Notes: generated from the sequence alone by a model not told the origin. A DNA stretch of 64,000 nucleotides from Sphingobacteriales bacterium 50-39 (GCA_001898505.1 MKTZ01000011.1:434001-498000), one strand, 5' to 3'; positions 35,372-44,602 are shown, counted from the stretch's first letter. Numbers and translations: made by a program.

Positions 35372-36400
35372 CTATGCTCCCGGCTGAGCGCCCTGGGCGC
35401 CTTCAGGCGGCGTATTCAGCACCTTCCACAGCAAGTCCTTGAGCTCGGTGAGGCCCTGCTGAGTGACGGAAGAGATGAACAGATGAGGGATATTTTCGGG
35501 CAGCTCTTTGGCGATAGCTTCTTTGAGCTCTGCATCGAGCATGTCCGACTTGCTGATGGCGATGATGAACTGTTTGTGGAGCAGTTCGGGGTTGTATTTT
35601 TCCAGTTCCTTGACCAGGATACGGAATTCCTCTCCGTGGTCCTTGCTGTCGGCGGGAATGAGAAAGAGCAGAACGGGGTTTCTTTCTATATGACGAAGGA
35701 ATCGATGACCCAGTCCCTTTCCTTCTGCGGCCCCTTCGATGATCCCAGGGAGATCTGCCATACAGAAGCTGCGGCCATCCCTGTAATCTACCATGCCCAG
35801 TTGGGGAGTCAGGGTGGTAAAGGCATAATCGGCGATCTTGGGCTTGGCGGCGGTGATCACGGAGAGCAGAGTGGATTTGCCGGCATTGGGAAAGCCTACG
35901 AGGCCTACGTCGGCCAACACTTTTAGTTCCAGCACCTTCCAGCCTTCTACGCCGGGTAGTCCCGGTTGTGCATGTTCTGGCGCCTGGTTGGTCGGGGTGG
36001 CGAAATTGGCATTGCCGAGACCTCCTTTTCCGCCCTTCATCCAAATGATCTCCTGCCCGTCATCCAATATTTCGGCCTCCTTCCTGCCTGTCTCTTCATC
36101 CCGAGCGATGGTTCCCAGGGGCACTTCAATGATGATGTCCTTGCCAAAGCGGCCGGTGCAGTTGTTACCGCTGCCTGCCTCGCCATTTTCGGCCAGCACG
36201 TTCTTATAATAACGCAGGTGTAAAAGGGTCCAGAGGTGCTTGCTGCCCCGAAGGATGATATGACCGCCCCTGCCGCCGTCGCCGCCATCGGGACCTGCCA
36301 TGGCATTGAACTTGGTGCGCATGAAATGCTTGCTGCCGGCGCCGCCGTGCCCGCTCCGGGCAAAGATCCTGATCTGGTCAACAAAGTTTGATTTTTCCAC
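35372..36400 (-). CDS. obgE: Obg GTPase
   Basis: 342 residues from GTG 36400 ('[14 protein letters not shown]'); the frame runs on to 36574, but upstream sequence overlaps the TPR gene and lacks family similarity. The Obg fold (1-157) has the Gly-rich loops '[10 protein letters not shown]' and '[11 protein letters not shown]'. The G domain has 'GFPNAGKST', 'DLPGIIEG' and 'SKSD'. It acts in 50S ribosome assembly and stress response. A full -7 box lies 27 bases upstream. The C-terminal extension found in some Obg proteins is absent. Confidence 0.95.
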   Translation of the reverse strand: MEKSNFVDQIRIFARSGHGGAGSKHFMRTKFNAMAGPDGGDGGRGGHIILRGSKHLWTLLHLRYYKNVLAENGEAGSGNNCTGRFGKDIIIEVPLGTIARDEETGRKEAEILDDGQEIIWMKGGKGGLGNANFATPTNQAPEHAQPGLPGVEGWKVLELKVLADVGLVGFPNAGKSTLLSVITAAKPKIADYAFTTLTPQLGMVDYRDGRSFCMADLPGIIEGAAEGKGLGHRFLRHIERNPVLLFLIPADSKDHGEEFRILVKELEKYNPELLHKQFIIAISKSDMLDAELKEAIAKELPENIPHLFISSVTQQGLTELKDLLWKVLNTPPEGAQGAQPGA

Positions 36401-36427
36401 CTGTGCTTTACTTTTTCTGGAAGGGTG

Positions 36428-36435
36428 CAAAGATA
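36428..36435 (-). promoter_or_regulatory. putative -7 box of obgE
   Basis: Minus strand reads TATCTTTG, full consensus, 27 bases before GTG 36400. It supports the GTG start. Confidence 0.55.
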
Positions 36436-36477
36436 CGGATTCCGGGCCAGCCTGACTGCAGGCGAATGGTGCCTTGC

Positions 36478-37350
36478 CTAGTCCAGGTTGAACTTCTCTG
36501 ATCTGCATTCTTTCGAAATCCTCCCCTGGGCATAGGGCGAACCCAGCGACCTGGCTTTGGACCAGTCTTCGCAAGCGCCGTTCCTGTCGCCCAGATTAAA
36601 TTTTGTATTGCCTCTGTTAAAATAGGCTGTGCTACTCTCCGGCGCAACTTCTATTGCCTTATTGTAATCTTTCAGAGCTTCTTCATAGTTCCCCCGTTCG
36701 TCATTATTAGCCCCTCTGGCAGTCAGTGCGTCAACGAAACCAGGGTCCAGTTTCAAGGCTTCGTCGTAATCTTTCATGGCACCGTTGTAACTATAGATTT
36801 GCTCTTTGCAATACCCTTTGGCATACCATATCGATGCGTCAGTGGGTTCCAATTCAAGGGCGGCTGCAAAACAGATGATCGCAGCACCAAAATTGCTTTT
36901 ATTGATTGCGTCGATGCCCTTATTATAAAAACTTTTGGCTGTCTCCCCCTCCAGTTGTAGGAATTCTATATTATCAGGGTCGTAGAGAGATCCATATCCA
37001 GTGAACCTGCAATCAAATTTGTAGCCTTTAACATAGAGGTCCAGGACCCAGTACAATAGCTTCTCTTCGTTATATGACTGGCTCACCGACGTACCTGTCA
37101 GGATCCAATGTCTCTTCTCTTTTTTGACCTCATCCATTTTGAATCCATAATTGTCTGACAAGAACAGGCTTAGTTCCCCGAGCTTTTCCTTTTTATCAGA
37201 AATGAAATCAAAATCAAAAACACGAAGGATATTTTCCTGCGATCCTTTCTCCGACATTCGTGCATAAAGTGCTAAAGCATTATTTATTTCTGTGTCATAG
37301 TTATTTATAAACTCTTTTTCAGGAAAAAATTTTTTGTCTCTTTTGAACAT
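36478..37350 (-). CDS. protein with RraB-like N-terminal domain and TPR repeats
   Basis: 290 residues, no signal peptide. Residues 35-135 resemble the RraB/DUF695 fold ('[15 protein letters not shown]', then '[15 protein letters not shown]', like the 'YDGWG' end of RraB). Residues 140-275 contain about four TPR units ('[20 protein letters not shown]', '[16 protein letters not shown]', '[20 protein letters not shown]'). RraB proteins inhibit RNase E in proteobacteria, but Bacteroidota copies have no known role, so the function is open. It sits just upstream of obgE on the same strand. Confidence 0.7.
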   Translation of the reverse strand: MFKRDKKFFPEKEFINNYDTEINNALALYARMSEKGSQENILRVFDFDFISDKKEKLGELSLFLSDNYGFKMDEVKKEKRHWILTGTSVSQSYNEEKLLYWVLDLYVKGYKFDCRFTGYGSLYDPDNIEFLQLEGETAKSFYNKGIDAINKSNFGAAIICFAAALELEPTDASIWYAKGYCKEQIYSYNGAMKDYDEALKLDPGFVDALTARGANNDERGNYEEALKDYNKAIEVAPESSTAYFNRGNTKFNLGDRNGACEDWSKARSLGSPYAQGRISKECRSEKFNLD

Positions 37351-37525
37351 AAGTATCCTTTTAAATGAAGCTATTCGTCAACCTCTATAGATATGGTTAA
37401 CTGATAAAAAGACAGTCCAGCCAGGCAAGGAAGATAATGAAGATTATAAAAGAAGTAACGGGTTAGCAATGAAATAATTAGCTGTCAATCGAGAAGGTTT
37501 ATTATTAAAAATCTAATATTTATTG

Positions 37526-37537
37526 TTTATCGATAAA
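37526..37537. promoter_or_regulatory. palindrome before the DUF2975/HTH pair
   Basis: TTTATCGATAAA is a perfect 12-bp palindrome, nested in a larger inverted repeat with arms AATATTTAT and ATAAATATT. It lies 46 bases before the DUF2975 start and is a natural candidate operator for the HTH protein encoded in the same unit. Confidence 0.45.
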
Positions 37538-37583
37538 TATTTATTATTTTTACCCTGTCAGTCGTTAAATAAACAATTCAAGT

Positions 37584-38132
37584 ATGAAAATTACTACCCA
37601 AGAAATCCTGAAAGTATTATACATCTTTTCATGGATCATATTCGTCGGCGTATGCATCGAGGCGGGCGGCTTTATATTCAACACCTTCTTTACGCTGGTG
37701 GTCAACCCCGTCGATGCGAAACATTTTTGGGAAGGCCTGGACCTGTCGTCCCTTTACCAGCATGACCCCGGCTTTTTTTTGGTGATAACCTCGATGATGT
37801 GCACCGCGGCGGTGATGAGGGCCTTGTTATTTTACTGGATCGTAAAGATCCTGCACGATAAAAAGCTGGATATGTCGCAGCCTTTCAGCAAGGATGTCCA
37901 GCGTTTCATCTTCCGGATATCGTATCTGTCCTTGTTCATCGGGGTGTGTTCCTGGTGGGGAGCTAAATACTCGGCATGGATGGTCAAACAGGGGGTAGTC
38001 ATGCCGGATTTACAATACTTGCGCCTGGGCGGGGCGGACGTATGGCTGTTCATGGGTGTTACCCTTTTTGTCATTGCACAGATCTTCAAGAGGGGTATCG
38101 AAATTCAAACAGAAAATGAATTAACCGTATAA
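37584..38132 (+). CDS. DUF2975 family membrane protein
   Basis: 182 residues with four membrane segments (about 12-35, 60-85, 110-130, 155-175) and a short charged tail. 'DVQRFIFRISYLSLFIGVCSW' and 'ADVWLFMGVTLFVIAQIFKRG' are typical of DUF2975 proteins. These are almost always encoded next to a small Xre/YozG-like regulator, as here with a 4-base gap. The role is unknown; a sensor or effector for the regulator is a common guess. Confidence 0.85.
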   Translation: MKITTQEILKVLYIFSWIIFVGVCIEAGGFIFNTFFTLVVNPVDAKHFWEGLDLSSLYQHDPGFFLVITSMMCTAAVMRALLFYWIVKILHDKKLDMSQPFSKDVQRFIFRISYLSLFIGVCSWWGAKYSAWMVKQGVVMPDLQYLRLGGADVWLFMGVTLFVIAQIFKRGIEIQTENELTV

Positions 38133-38136
38133 AATT

Positions 38137-38343
38137 ATGCCGATCGTTGTAAATCTCGACGTGATGATGGCCAGGCGGAAGATGTCGTTGAACGAGCTGT
38201 CGGATAAAGTAGGCTTGACATTATCGAATCTTTCCATACTCAAGACAGGTAAGGCAAAGGCTATACGGTTCAGTACGCTGGAAGCCATTTGTAAAGCGCT
38301 GGAGTGCCAGCCTGCGGATATTTTGGAATACAAGGAGGAGTAA
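38137..38343 (+). CDS. YozG-like helix-turn-helix regulator
   Basis: 68 residues, a single Cro/CI-type HTH: 'SLNELSDKVGLTLSNLSILK' gives the recognition helix, followed by 'FSTLEAICKALECQPADILEY'. It begins 4 bases after the DUF2975 stop and must share its transcript. It probably represses its own unit through the palindrome upstream. Confidence 0.88.
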   Translation: MPIVVNLDVMMARRKMSLNELSDKVGLTLSNLSILKTGKAKAIRFSTLEAICKALECQPADILEYKEE

Positions 38344-38370
38344 TTTGCGTGGACGGGTCGCCGGCGGACG

Positions 38371-38961
38371 TTATTTCCACGGCTTGTATAAAGGCGATGT
38401 CTGGCCTTGTGCAGGGTCTTCTTTCGGAGGCTCAGTGAGCGGCGCACACTCCTTCCAGCTTGCCCGCATGTCTCCGGGGAGGGCCTGGTACAGGGCGGTC
38501 CCTTCTGTCTTCCATTGGATCATCTCATCGGACACCTCCTTGATGATGACTCCGGGATTGCCGACGATCATACTTCGGCGGGGGATATCCATGCCGGCCT
38601 TTATAAAGGTGAGGGCGCCTACGATACATTCTTCTCCCAGCCGCACATTATCCATGATGACGCTGTTCATTCCCACCAGACAGTTGCGTCCAATGACGGC
38701 TCCATGGATGACGGCCCCATGTCCGATGTGCGCGCCTTCGTGCAGCCATACGGTGACGCCGGGGAACATATGCACGGTGCAGTTCTCCTGGATATTGCAC
38801 CCATTTTCTATGATGATACGTCCCCAATCGCCGCGAATGGCTGCGCCGGGACCGACGTAAACATTCTTCCCAATGATGACATTACCTGTCACGGCGGCCT
38901 GTGGGTGGACGAATGCCGCGGGGTCGACCACCGGTCTGTATCCTTTGAATTCGTAGATCAT
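38371..38961 (-). CDS. paaY: PaaY-like hexapeptide-repeat protein
   Basis: 196 residues of left-handed beta-helix repeats ('IIGKNVYVGPGAAIRGDWGR', 'IGHGAVIHGAVIGRNCLVGM'). His residues in 'CTVHMFPG', 'HEGAHIGHG' fit the metal site of gamma carbonic anhydrase-like proteins. E. coli PaaY is a thioesterase linked to the Paa pathway that clears dead-end CoA adducts. Last gene of the cluster, 12 bases after paaI. The Pro/Glu-rich C-terminal tail is slightly longer than usual. Confidence 0.9.
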   Translation of the reverse strand: MIYEFKGYRPVVDPAAFVHPQAAVTGNVIIGKNVYVGPGAAIRGDWGRIIIENGCNIQENCTVHMFPGVTVWLHEGAHIGHGAVIHGAVIGRNCLVGMNSVIMDNVRLGEECIVGALTFIKAGMDIPRRSMIVGNPGVIIKEVSDEMIQWKTEGTALYQALPGDMRASWKECAPLTEPPKEDPAQGQTSPLYKPWK

Positions 38962-38973
38962 ACATGTTGTTTT

Positions 38974-39396
38974 TTACACCTGCCATTCCTCGGCCTTGCG
39001 ATAGACGGTGCCTTTGAACAGCGCTACCAACTCTCCGTCTTCTTCTTTTTCTACCCTCACTTCATAGATGGAGATCTTGTTGCCGGCGCTGACCTCTTTT
39101 GCCGTGGCAATGATCCCGTCCTCTGCCTGTAAAGGGCGTATGTGGGAAATCGAGGTCTCGATGGATACGGCATGCCGCCCCTTGTTGTTGGATGCAAAAG
39201 CCAGGGCGCTGTCGGCAAGCGAATAAGTAATGCCGCCATGCGCGATACCAAATCCATTGCACATTTCAGGACGAACGACCATTTGCAAACGGCAATAACC
39301 TTCCTTTTCCTCCAGCCGGATGATGCCCAGCCACTGGCTGAAATGATCTTTCTCCATCATGGCATCGACGATGCGGGTTGCTTTACTTTTATGCAT
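38974..39396 (-). CDS. paaI: phenylacetic acid degradation thioesterase PaaI
   Basis: 140 residues, hotdog fold. 'GFGIAHGGITYSLADSALAFASN' is the PaaI signature with the catalytic Asp and substrate Asn/Gly; 'GRHAVSIETSISHIRPL' follows. It hydrolyses ring-hydroxylated phenylacetyl-CoA, freeing trapped CoA. Located between paaG and paaY, 70 bases after paaG; no separate promoter is obvious. Confidence 0.92.
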   Translation of the reverse strand: MHKSKATRIVDAMMEKDHFSQWLGIIRLEEKEGYCRLQMVVRPEMCNGFGIAHGGITYSLADSALAFASNNKGRHAVSIETSISHIRPLQAEDGIIATAKEVSAGNKISIYEVRVEKEEDGELVALFKGTVYRKAEEWQV

Positions 39397-39466
39397 AGTG
39401 ATAATATGTTACTGCCCAACCATGGGCGTTTATCTTTCCTGGCGCGGGGGCTTTTGGCGGTCCGGC

Positions 39467-40243
39467 TCACTCCCCTTTGAATTCGGCCGGCCTTTTTTGC
39501 AGAAAAGACTGTACGCCTTCTGCATAATCCTTTGTCCTCGCTGCCTGCTGCTGCAACTCATCCTCCAACAACAATTGAGCTTCGAGTGAGTTGCCGGCGG
39601 AATTATTGAGCGCATGTTTCGTATACGCCAGCGCCTTTGTGGGCAGTTGTGCCAGCACGGATGCCAGTGTCATTGTTGCGCCCTCGAATTCACCATCATC
39701 ATACATCTTATATATCATCCCCATCTTTTCGGCCTCTGCAGCGCCGATCCTGTCACCCAGCATGGCAATCGCGGAAGCGCGCTGCCAGCCTATGAGCCTT
39801 GGCAGGAAATAAGTGCCGCCGCTGTCGGGGATGAGCCCGATCTTGGAAAATGCCTGTATGAACGATGCGGAGGCGGATGCTACCACCACATCACAGCAAA
39901 GAGCAATATTGGCGCCTGCCCCCGCAGCAACTCCCCTGACAGCCGCGAGAACGGGTTTGGGAAGATGGCGGATCCGGGTGATGATAGGATTATAATGCTG
40001 TGCCAGCAGGGTAGACATGGGAGGACCATTGGGGTCGGCAACCTCTGCCAGGTCCTGACCGGCGGAGAAACCCTTGCCGGCGCCCGTGAGGTATACGGCC
40101 CTGACTTCATGAAGGCTGGCGCATTCATCCAGCCTGTTCTGCAACAAGAGAGCCATTTCCCTATTAAATGAATTTAGTTTCTCTGGCCTGTTGAGTGTGA
40201 TAAAGGCGATGTGATCGCGGATCTCGAATAATACAGAAGACAT
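39467..40243 (-). CDS. paaG: epoxyphenylacetyl-CoA isomerase, PaaG-like
   Basis: 258 residues, crotonase fold. 'KGFSAGQDLAEV' and 'VRGVAAGAGANIALCCDVV' form the oxyanion hole, and 'FSKIGLIPDSGGTYFLPRLIG' has the Asp used by PaaG in place of the hydratase Glu. It turns ring-1,2-epoxyphenylacetyl-CoA into oxepin-CoA. It follows paaD by four bases, so context and motif agree. Confidence 0.92.
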   Translation of the reverse strand: MSSVLFEIRDHIAFITLNRPEKLNSFNREMALLLQNRLDECASLHEVRAVYLTGAGKGFSAGQDLAEVADPNGPPMSTLLAQHYNPIITRIRHLPKPVLAAVRGVAAGAGANIALCCDVVVASASASFIQAFSKIGLIPDSGGTYFLPRLIGWQRASAIAMLGDRIGAAEAEKMGMIYKMYDDGEFEGATMTLASVLAQLPTKALAYTKHALNNSAGNSLEAQLLLEDELQQQAARTKDYAEGVQSFLQKRPAEFKGE

Positions 40244-40247
40244 ATTA

Positions 40248-40751
40248 TCAGTGGCATTTGAAATAATCGAAGGGCTCCTTACAATCCATGCATTTGTACA
40301 AGGACTTACAGGCGGTGCTCCCGAACTCGCTGATCAGGCTGGTATGATAGCTCCCGCAATGCGGACATTGTACGGCCTCTTCCCGATGGAAGGGTCTGAT
40401 CTGGCATACCTGCTGCAACGGATTGGGCGGGGCGATACCGTAAGCTTTTAGTTTATCCTTCCCCTCCTGGCTCATCCATTCCGTCGTCCAGGCCGGAGAA
40501 AGTACGGTAGTGACCTTAACTTGCCCGTACCCGTGCTGATCAAGCGTAGTCACTATCTGCTGCCGGATCATATCCATTGCGGGACAGCCGCTATACGTGG
40601 GGGTTATGACTATTTCCAGGCCCCCCTCCACCCGGATGTCACGAACGATGCCCAGGTCCAATATGGTTAGTACGGGCACTTCCGGATCGTGGACCTCTCC
40701 CAGCAACTTCCGGACCTCGGTAATATCTATATTTTTATTTGTCGTCACCAT
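40248..40751 (-). CDS. paaD: phenylacetyl-CoA epoxidase maturation subunit PaaD
   Basis: 167 residues. A MIP18/DUF59 domain comes first ('EVHDPEVPVLTILDLGIVRD', 'YSGCPAMDMI'). A C-terminal zinc-ribbon-like segment has 'CPHCGS' and 'CMDCKEPF' and ends 'YFKCH'. PaaD is thought to help assemble or load the iron centres of the epoxidase. It overlaps paaC by seven bases. Confidence 0.93.
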   Translation of the reverse strand: MVTTNKNIDITEVRKLLGEVHDPEVPVLTILDLGIVRDIRVEGGLEIVITPTYSGCPAMDMIRQQIVTTLDQHGYGQVKVTTVLSPAWTTEWMSQEGKDKLKAYGIAPPNPLQQVCQIRPFHREEAVQCPHCGSYHTSLISEFGSTACKSLYKCMDCKEPFDYFKCH

Positions 40752-41575
40752 TCACATCCGGGATAAGCTCTTTGTAAAAATTGCATTTCCGCGAGGACAT
40801 ACCCTAAATGTTCTGTATGCCTGCCCTCTTTTCCGCCTGTCTGCATCCATACGGAGGGCGGATAGGTGATCCCCGCTTCGTCAAATACTTCTTTTACTTT
40901 TTCTTTCCATAAGGGCTGCAGCGTTGAAAGGTCGGGGCTGATGGCTTTGGCGGCTGTTTCCAGTTCATATGTAGCTGCCGTATGCAATTCCCCTGTGAAC
41001 TTCCAAAGTTCATCCAGGGCATTATTCATCCGGGTGTGACTCTCCTCTGTGCCATCGCCCAGACGGATGACCCACTCGCTGCTCCAGCGAAGGTGATATA
41101 CGCCTTCCTTATAGGATTTGGCGGCAATGGCGGCGAGGGTCTTATCCCTGCTTTGCGCCAATTTTTCATAAAGGGTGGTCTGGTAGGCGCTGAAGAGGAA
41201 TTGCCGGAGAATGGTTTTGGCCCAATCGCCATTGCCCTGTTCTACCAGGAGACAATTTTTAAAATCCCAGCCGTCGCGGAGATAAGCAAGCTGGTCTTCT
41301 GTCACTGGACTGCGCGGGCCGTCCGAGAGACCAGGTCCCATGGCGGGGTTCGATATGTTCGAGGGGCCGGACAGGCCACCAATGTTGATCAGTTCGGCCG
41401 CATATTGATAGAAATTCCTGGCCTGTCCTATCAGGTCCAGGGCAATATTGGAAAGCGCGATGTCCTGCTCTAAGATAGGCCCATGCCCTGTCCACTCGCT
41501 GTTGCGATGACCCAGGATCAGGCCATCGTCTGCCAGGTGCAGGGTATAATGAATAAGCGCTGTTGAATGAGTCAT
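40745..41575 (-). CDS. paaC: phenylacetyl-CoA epoxidase subunit PaaC
   Basis: 276 residues, ferritin-like helical fold. 'LGHRNSEWTGHGPILEQDIA' opens the diagnostic N terminus; 'YHLRWSSEWVIRLGDGTEES' is another family signature. PaaC is the structural partner of catalytic PaaA. Start and stop overlap its neighbours (one base with paaB, seven with paaD), which shows tight coupling. Confidence 0.95.
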   Translation of the reverse strand: MTHSTALIHYTLHLADDGLILGHRNSEWTGHGPILEQDIALSNIALDLIGQARNFYQYAAELINIGGLSGPSNISNPAMGPGLSDGPRSPVTEDQLAYLRDGWDFKNCLLVEQGNGDWAKTILRQFLFSAYQTTLYEKLAQSRDKTLAAIAAKSYKEGVYHLRWSSEWVIRLGDGTEESHTRMNNALDELWKFTGELHTAATYELETAAKAISPDLSTLQPLWKEKVKEVFDEAGITYPPSVWMQTGGKEGRHTEHLGYVLAEMQFLQRAYPGCEW

Positions 41576-41862
41576 TACATATGCTTTAATTCGTCGGGCA
41601 GATCGTAAAAGGTCGGATGCCTATACACCTTGTCATTGGCAGGTTCATAAAAGGAGGTTGCATCATCGGGACTGGAGGCATGAACATATTTGCTTTCCAC
41701 CACCCAGATGCTCACCCCTTCCATCCGGCGGGTATAGACATCCCGGGCATTTTCGATAGCCATCTGTGCGTCTGCAGCATGCAGGCTGCCTGCGTGTTTG
41801 TGATCGAGGCCCTGTTTGCTGCGGATAAATACTTCCCATAGGGGCCATTGATTTTCTGCCAT
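41575..41862 (-). CDS. paaB: phenylacetyl-CoA epoxidase subunit PaaB
   Basis: 95 residues from 'MAENQWPLWEVFIRSKQG'. The frame is open to 42006, but that stretch is antisense-like, Arg-rich and overlaps paaA. 'HAGSLHAADAQMAIENARDV' and 'YTRRMEGVSIWVV' are typical. PaaB bridges the PaaAC heterodimers. Two bases separate it from the paaA stop. Confidence 0.94.
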   Translation of the reverse strand: MAENQWPLWEVFIRSKQGLDHKHAGSLHAADAQMAIENARDVYTRRMEGVSIWVVESKYVHASSPDDATSFYEPANDKVYRHPTFYDLPDELKHM

Positions 41863-41864
41863 AA

Positions 41865-42806
41865 CTATGCGCGGTCTTTTTTTAATTCTCTTTTTTCTGC
41901 GTGTGCGGTCGCGGCCTCTCTCACCCAGGCGCCTTCCTCGTGCGCGCGTACCCTGGCGGCCAGCCTTTCTTTGTTGCAAGGCCCATTGCCTTTTACGACA
42001 TTCCAAAACTCGTCCCAGTCGATGGCGCCAAAATCATAGTGCTGGCGCTGTTCATTCCATTTCAGGTCAGGGTCGGGGATAGTCATACCCAGTATCTTGA
42101 CCTGCTCCGCACATATATCTACAAAACGCTGACGCAGCTCGTCATTGGAGAATCGCTTGATCTTCCATTGCATGCTCTGCGCGGTATGCGGGGATGCATC
42201 GTCATTAGGACCAAACATCATGACGGAAGGCCACCACCAGCGGTCGATGGCATCCTGGCACATCCTGCGCTGTCCTGCGCTGCCCTTGCTGAGCGTGAGC
42301 AGTATCTCGAACCCCTGTCGCTGATGAAAGCTTTCTTCTTTACAGATACGCACCATCGCCCGCGCATAAGGGCCATAGGACGCCCTGCACAAAGGTACCT
42401 GGTTCATGATCGCGGCTCCATCCACGAGCCAGCCGATAGCCCCCATATCCGCCCAGGTGAGGGTAGGGTAATTGAAGATGGAGGAATATTTGGCTTTACC
42501 GGTGTGCAGCTGCTCCAATAGCTCTTCCCGGCCGGCGCCCAGGGTTTCGGTGGCTGCATAAAGATAAAGTCCATGTCCGGCCTCATCCTGCACCTTGGCT
42601 ATCAGGGTTGCCTTGCGGCGAAGAGTGGGGGCGCGCGTGATCCAGTTGGCTTCTGGCAACATACCCACGATCTCACTATGGGCATGCTGGGACATCTGCC
42701 GGATAAGGGTTTTACGATAGGCATCGGGCATCCAATCCTTTGGCTCGATGCGAATGTCAGCGTCTATCTTATCCTGGAATATCTTTTCAAGGTCCTGCAC
42801 AGACAT
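41865..42806 (-). CDS. paaA: phenylacetyl-CoA epoxidase catalytic subunit PaaA
   Basis: 313 residues from ATG 42806 ('[18 protein letters not shown]'); an upstream TTG at 42827 is less likely and overlaps the promoter. The di-iron ligands come from Glu/His in '[18 protein letters not shown]', '[13 protein letters not shown]', '[13 protein letters not shown]' and 'DIDRWWWP'-like helices. The oxygenase forms the ring epoxide of phenylacetyl-CoA. A perfect palindrome lies 44 bases upstream. Confidence 0.96.
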   Translation of the reverse strand: MSVQDLEKIFQDKIDADIRIEPKDWMPDAYRKTLIRQMSQHAHSEIVGMLPEANWITRAPTLRRKATLIAKVQDEAGHGLYLYAATETLGAGREELLEQLHTGKAKYSSIFNYPTLTWADMGAIGWLVDGAAIMNQVPLCRASYGPYARAMVRICKEESFHQRQGFEILLTLSKGSAGQRRMCQDAIDRWWWPSVMMFGPNDDASPHTAQSMQWKIKRFSNDELRQRFVDICAEQVKILGMTIPDPDLKWNEQRQHYDFGAIDWDEFWNVVKGNGPCNKERLAARVRAHEEGAWVREAATAHAEKRELKKDRA

Positions 42807-42823
42807 GTGATGAATATTTACCC

Positions 42824-42831
42824 GCAAGGTA
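42824..42831 (-). promoter_or_regulatory. weak -7 box of paaA
   Basis: Minus strand reads TACCTTGC, six of eight consensus positions, 17 bases before ATG 42806. The palindrome ends 18 bases upstream of it, so a bound repressor would cover the -33 region. Confidence 0.4.
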
Positions 42832-42849
42832 CCTTTTTTTAGCGAAAAA

Positions 42850-42867
42850 AACTAACAGGTGTTAGTT
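42850..42867. promoter_or_regulatory. palindromic operator candidate before paaA
   Basis: AACTAACA and TGTTAGTT form perfect 8-bp arms around GG. The core CTAACA-nn-TGTTAG recurs at 44604-44617 in front of the TetR gene and nowhere else that I found. TetR-family proteins bind such short palindromes as dimers, so this is probably the PaaR site. Confidence 0.75.
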
Positions 42868-42886
42868 GGGGAAGCGCCCCTGGCGG

Positions 42887-43978
42887 CTACTTTGAGTCAA
42901 AGTCAATAACGACCTTTTCGGTGCGGGGATGGGACTGGCAGGTAAGGATAAAACCCGCCTTGAGCTCTTCTTCTTCCAGGGCATAGTTCACTTCCATTTC
43001 AACCTTCCCTTCGAGCAGCCTGGCCCGGCAAGTACAACATACGCCTCCCTTGCAGGCGAAGGGAAGATCGGCTCCCTGCATCAGGGCGCCATCCAGGATG
43101 GAGTCACCATCGACCGGCAATTCAAAATCGAAGCTGTTACCATCGAGCCGTATGGTAACCTGGCTGGTCTTGCCTTCCAGGGGAGCTGTGGTTGTCGTAT
43201 CTGCTGTTGTTGTGCGGCCGGCGGCTTTCCCTTCCTGTGTATGGAAGAGCTCAAAATGGATCTTTCTGGGGTCGAAGGCTTTTTCTTCCAGCCAGCTTTT
43301 TATGGTGAAGATCATTTCTGCCGGTCCGCAGAGAAATATTTCATCCGTCCCATTGAGATCGATGAGCTTCCCGCACAGCTCTCCGCATTTGGCGGCGTCG
43401 ATCCTGCCCTGGTGGAGTCCGATATCCACTTTTTCGCGGCTGAGGATATGATGTAACGCGAAGCGGTGCATATAGCGGTTTTTCAGGCCCTCCAGCTCTT
43501 CCCTGAATATGATGGAAGGTCGGTGCCTGTTGCCATATACGAGGGTAAAATGGCTTTCGGGTTCGGTGGCCAGCGTGGTCTTGATCAGGGAGAGGATGGG
43601 TGTAATACCGCTGCCTGCCGCAAAGGCGAGGTAATGTTTGGGCTTCGAGGGGTCCAGCTGTGTGTAGAACCTGCCGGTGGGTGGGAGCACGTCCAGCTCA
43701 TCGCCTACGTGCAGCTGGTCATTGGCGTAGGTGGAGAAAAGCCCTCGGGGTACTTTTTTTACGGCGATGCGAAGCTCCTTATCGAAAGGGCTGCTGCAGA
43801 TGGAATAGCTGCGGCGTATCTCCTCTCCTTCTATGCGGGTCCTTATGGTGATATTCTGTCCCTGTATGAAACGGAAGGTCTCGTGCAGATGCTCCGGTAC
43901 GGCGAAGGCTATGGAGACACAATCTTCTGTCTCCCGTCGAATGTCCGCTACCTGTAATTTGGCGAAATGACTGGCCAT
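42887..43978 (-). CDS. paaE: phenylacetyl-CoA epoxidase reductase PaaE
   Basis: 363 residues. Residues 1-240 are a ferredoxin-NADP reductase module: 'RRSYSICSSP' binds FAD, 'AAGSGITPILS' and 'FLCGPAEMI' bind NADP. Residues 270-360 are a plant-type [2Fe-2S] domain with 'CKGGVCCTCRA' and a distal Cys in 'ILTCQSHP'. It passes electrons from NADPH to PaaA. It sits upstream of paaA, next to paaR, rather than after paaD as in many clusters. Confidence 0.95.
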   Translation of the reverse strand: MASHFAKLQVADIRRETEDCVSIAFAVPEHLHETFRFIQGQNITIRTRIEGEEIRRSYSICSSPFDKELRIAVKKVPRGLFSTYANDQLHVGDELDVLPPTGRFYTQLDPSKPKHYLAFAAGSGITPILSLIKTTLATEPESHFTLVYGNRHRPSIIFREELEGLKNRYMHRFALHHILSREKVDIGLHQGRIDAAKCGELCGKLIDLNGTDEIFLCGPAEMIFTIKSWLEEKAFDPRKIHFELFHTQEGKAAGRTTTADTTTTAPLEGKTSQVTIRLDGNSFDFELPVDGDSILDGALMQGADLPFACKGGVCCTCRARLLEGKVEMEVNYALEEEELKAGFILTCQSHPRTEKVVIDFDSK

Positions 43979-43986
43979 GTTGGATG

Positions 43987-44577
43987 CTATTTCTTTAGTC
44001 CTTCGATGAGGTATTTTACCATGTTGGATTCCAGCGCTTCGGCGCCGGTGGTTTTACGGCTGCGTTGCCAGGAGTCTATGCCACTGACTGCGGAGAGTAT
44101 GATCAGCACGGCCACGTAGGGGTCGATATGTTTCATTTCGCCTTTGGCGATACCTTCTTCTATGATATCTCCCAATCTTTTGCGATAGTTGCGCCGCTGG
44201 TTGAGAAAGTTGGAGAGATAGGGTTCGGGCAGATGACGCCATTCATGGTCGGCGATATAAATGTACTCGTATTGGTCGAGCATCATGCGTATATGCAGCC
44301 GGATGATGGATTCCATCTTTTTTAGGGTGGACTGGTTGCTGACCTCCACTTGCTCGAGGTTGGTCATAAATTCGTTGGCGACCTTGAAACAGATGGTCTG
44401 GAGTATCTCCGCCTTGGACTGGATATGGTTGTACAGGCTGGCTGCTTCTACTCCTACGTGTTCGGCCAGATCGCGCATAGAGGCAGCTCCGAACCCTTTT
44501 TCACGGAAGAGCTTGGATGCCTTTTCAATGATGACTTCCTTCTTAGTGCTGTTCTTTTTACTTTGGATCTTTGCCAT
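43987..44577 (-). CDS. paaR: TetR-family regulator of the paa cluster
   Basis: 196 residues from 'MAKIQSKKNSTKKEVIIEKA'; an ATG at 44610 would start inside the operator palindrome. The HTH is 'RDLAEHVGVEAASLYNHIQS'. The C-terminal ligand domain is typical of the family (about 190 residues). It lies 8 bases before paaE. By analogy with PaaR of other bacteria the inducer is probably phenylacetyl-CoA; that is inference. Confidence 0.88.
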   Translation of the reverse strand: MAKIQSKKNSTKKEVIIEKASKLFREKGFGAASMRDLAEHVGVEAASLYNHIQSKAEILQTICFKVANEFMTNLEQVEVSNQSTLKKMESIIRLHIRMMLDQYEYIYIADHEWRHLPEPYLSNFLNQRRNYRKRLGDIIEEGIAKGEMKHIDPYVAVLIILSAVSGIDSWQRSRKTTGAEALESNMVKYLIEGLKK

Positions 44578-44586
44578 AGACGGTTG

Positions 44587-44594
44587 TAAAGGTA
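44587..44594 (-). promoter_or_regulatory. -7 box of paaR
   Basis: Minus strand reads TACCTTTA, seven of eight consensus positions, nine bases before ATG 44577. The operator palindrome starts nine bases upstream of the box, which fits autorepression. Confidence 0.45.
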
Positions 44595-44602
44595 TAAAAA
44601 AC

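Noticed and set aside
41863-42006. N-terminal extension of paaB
   Set aside because: Arg-rich, overlaps paaA, and homologous sequence begins at the internal Met at 41862.
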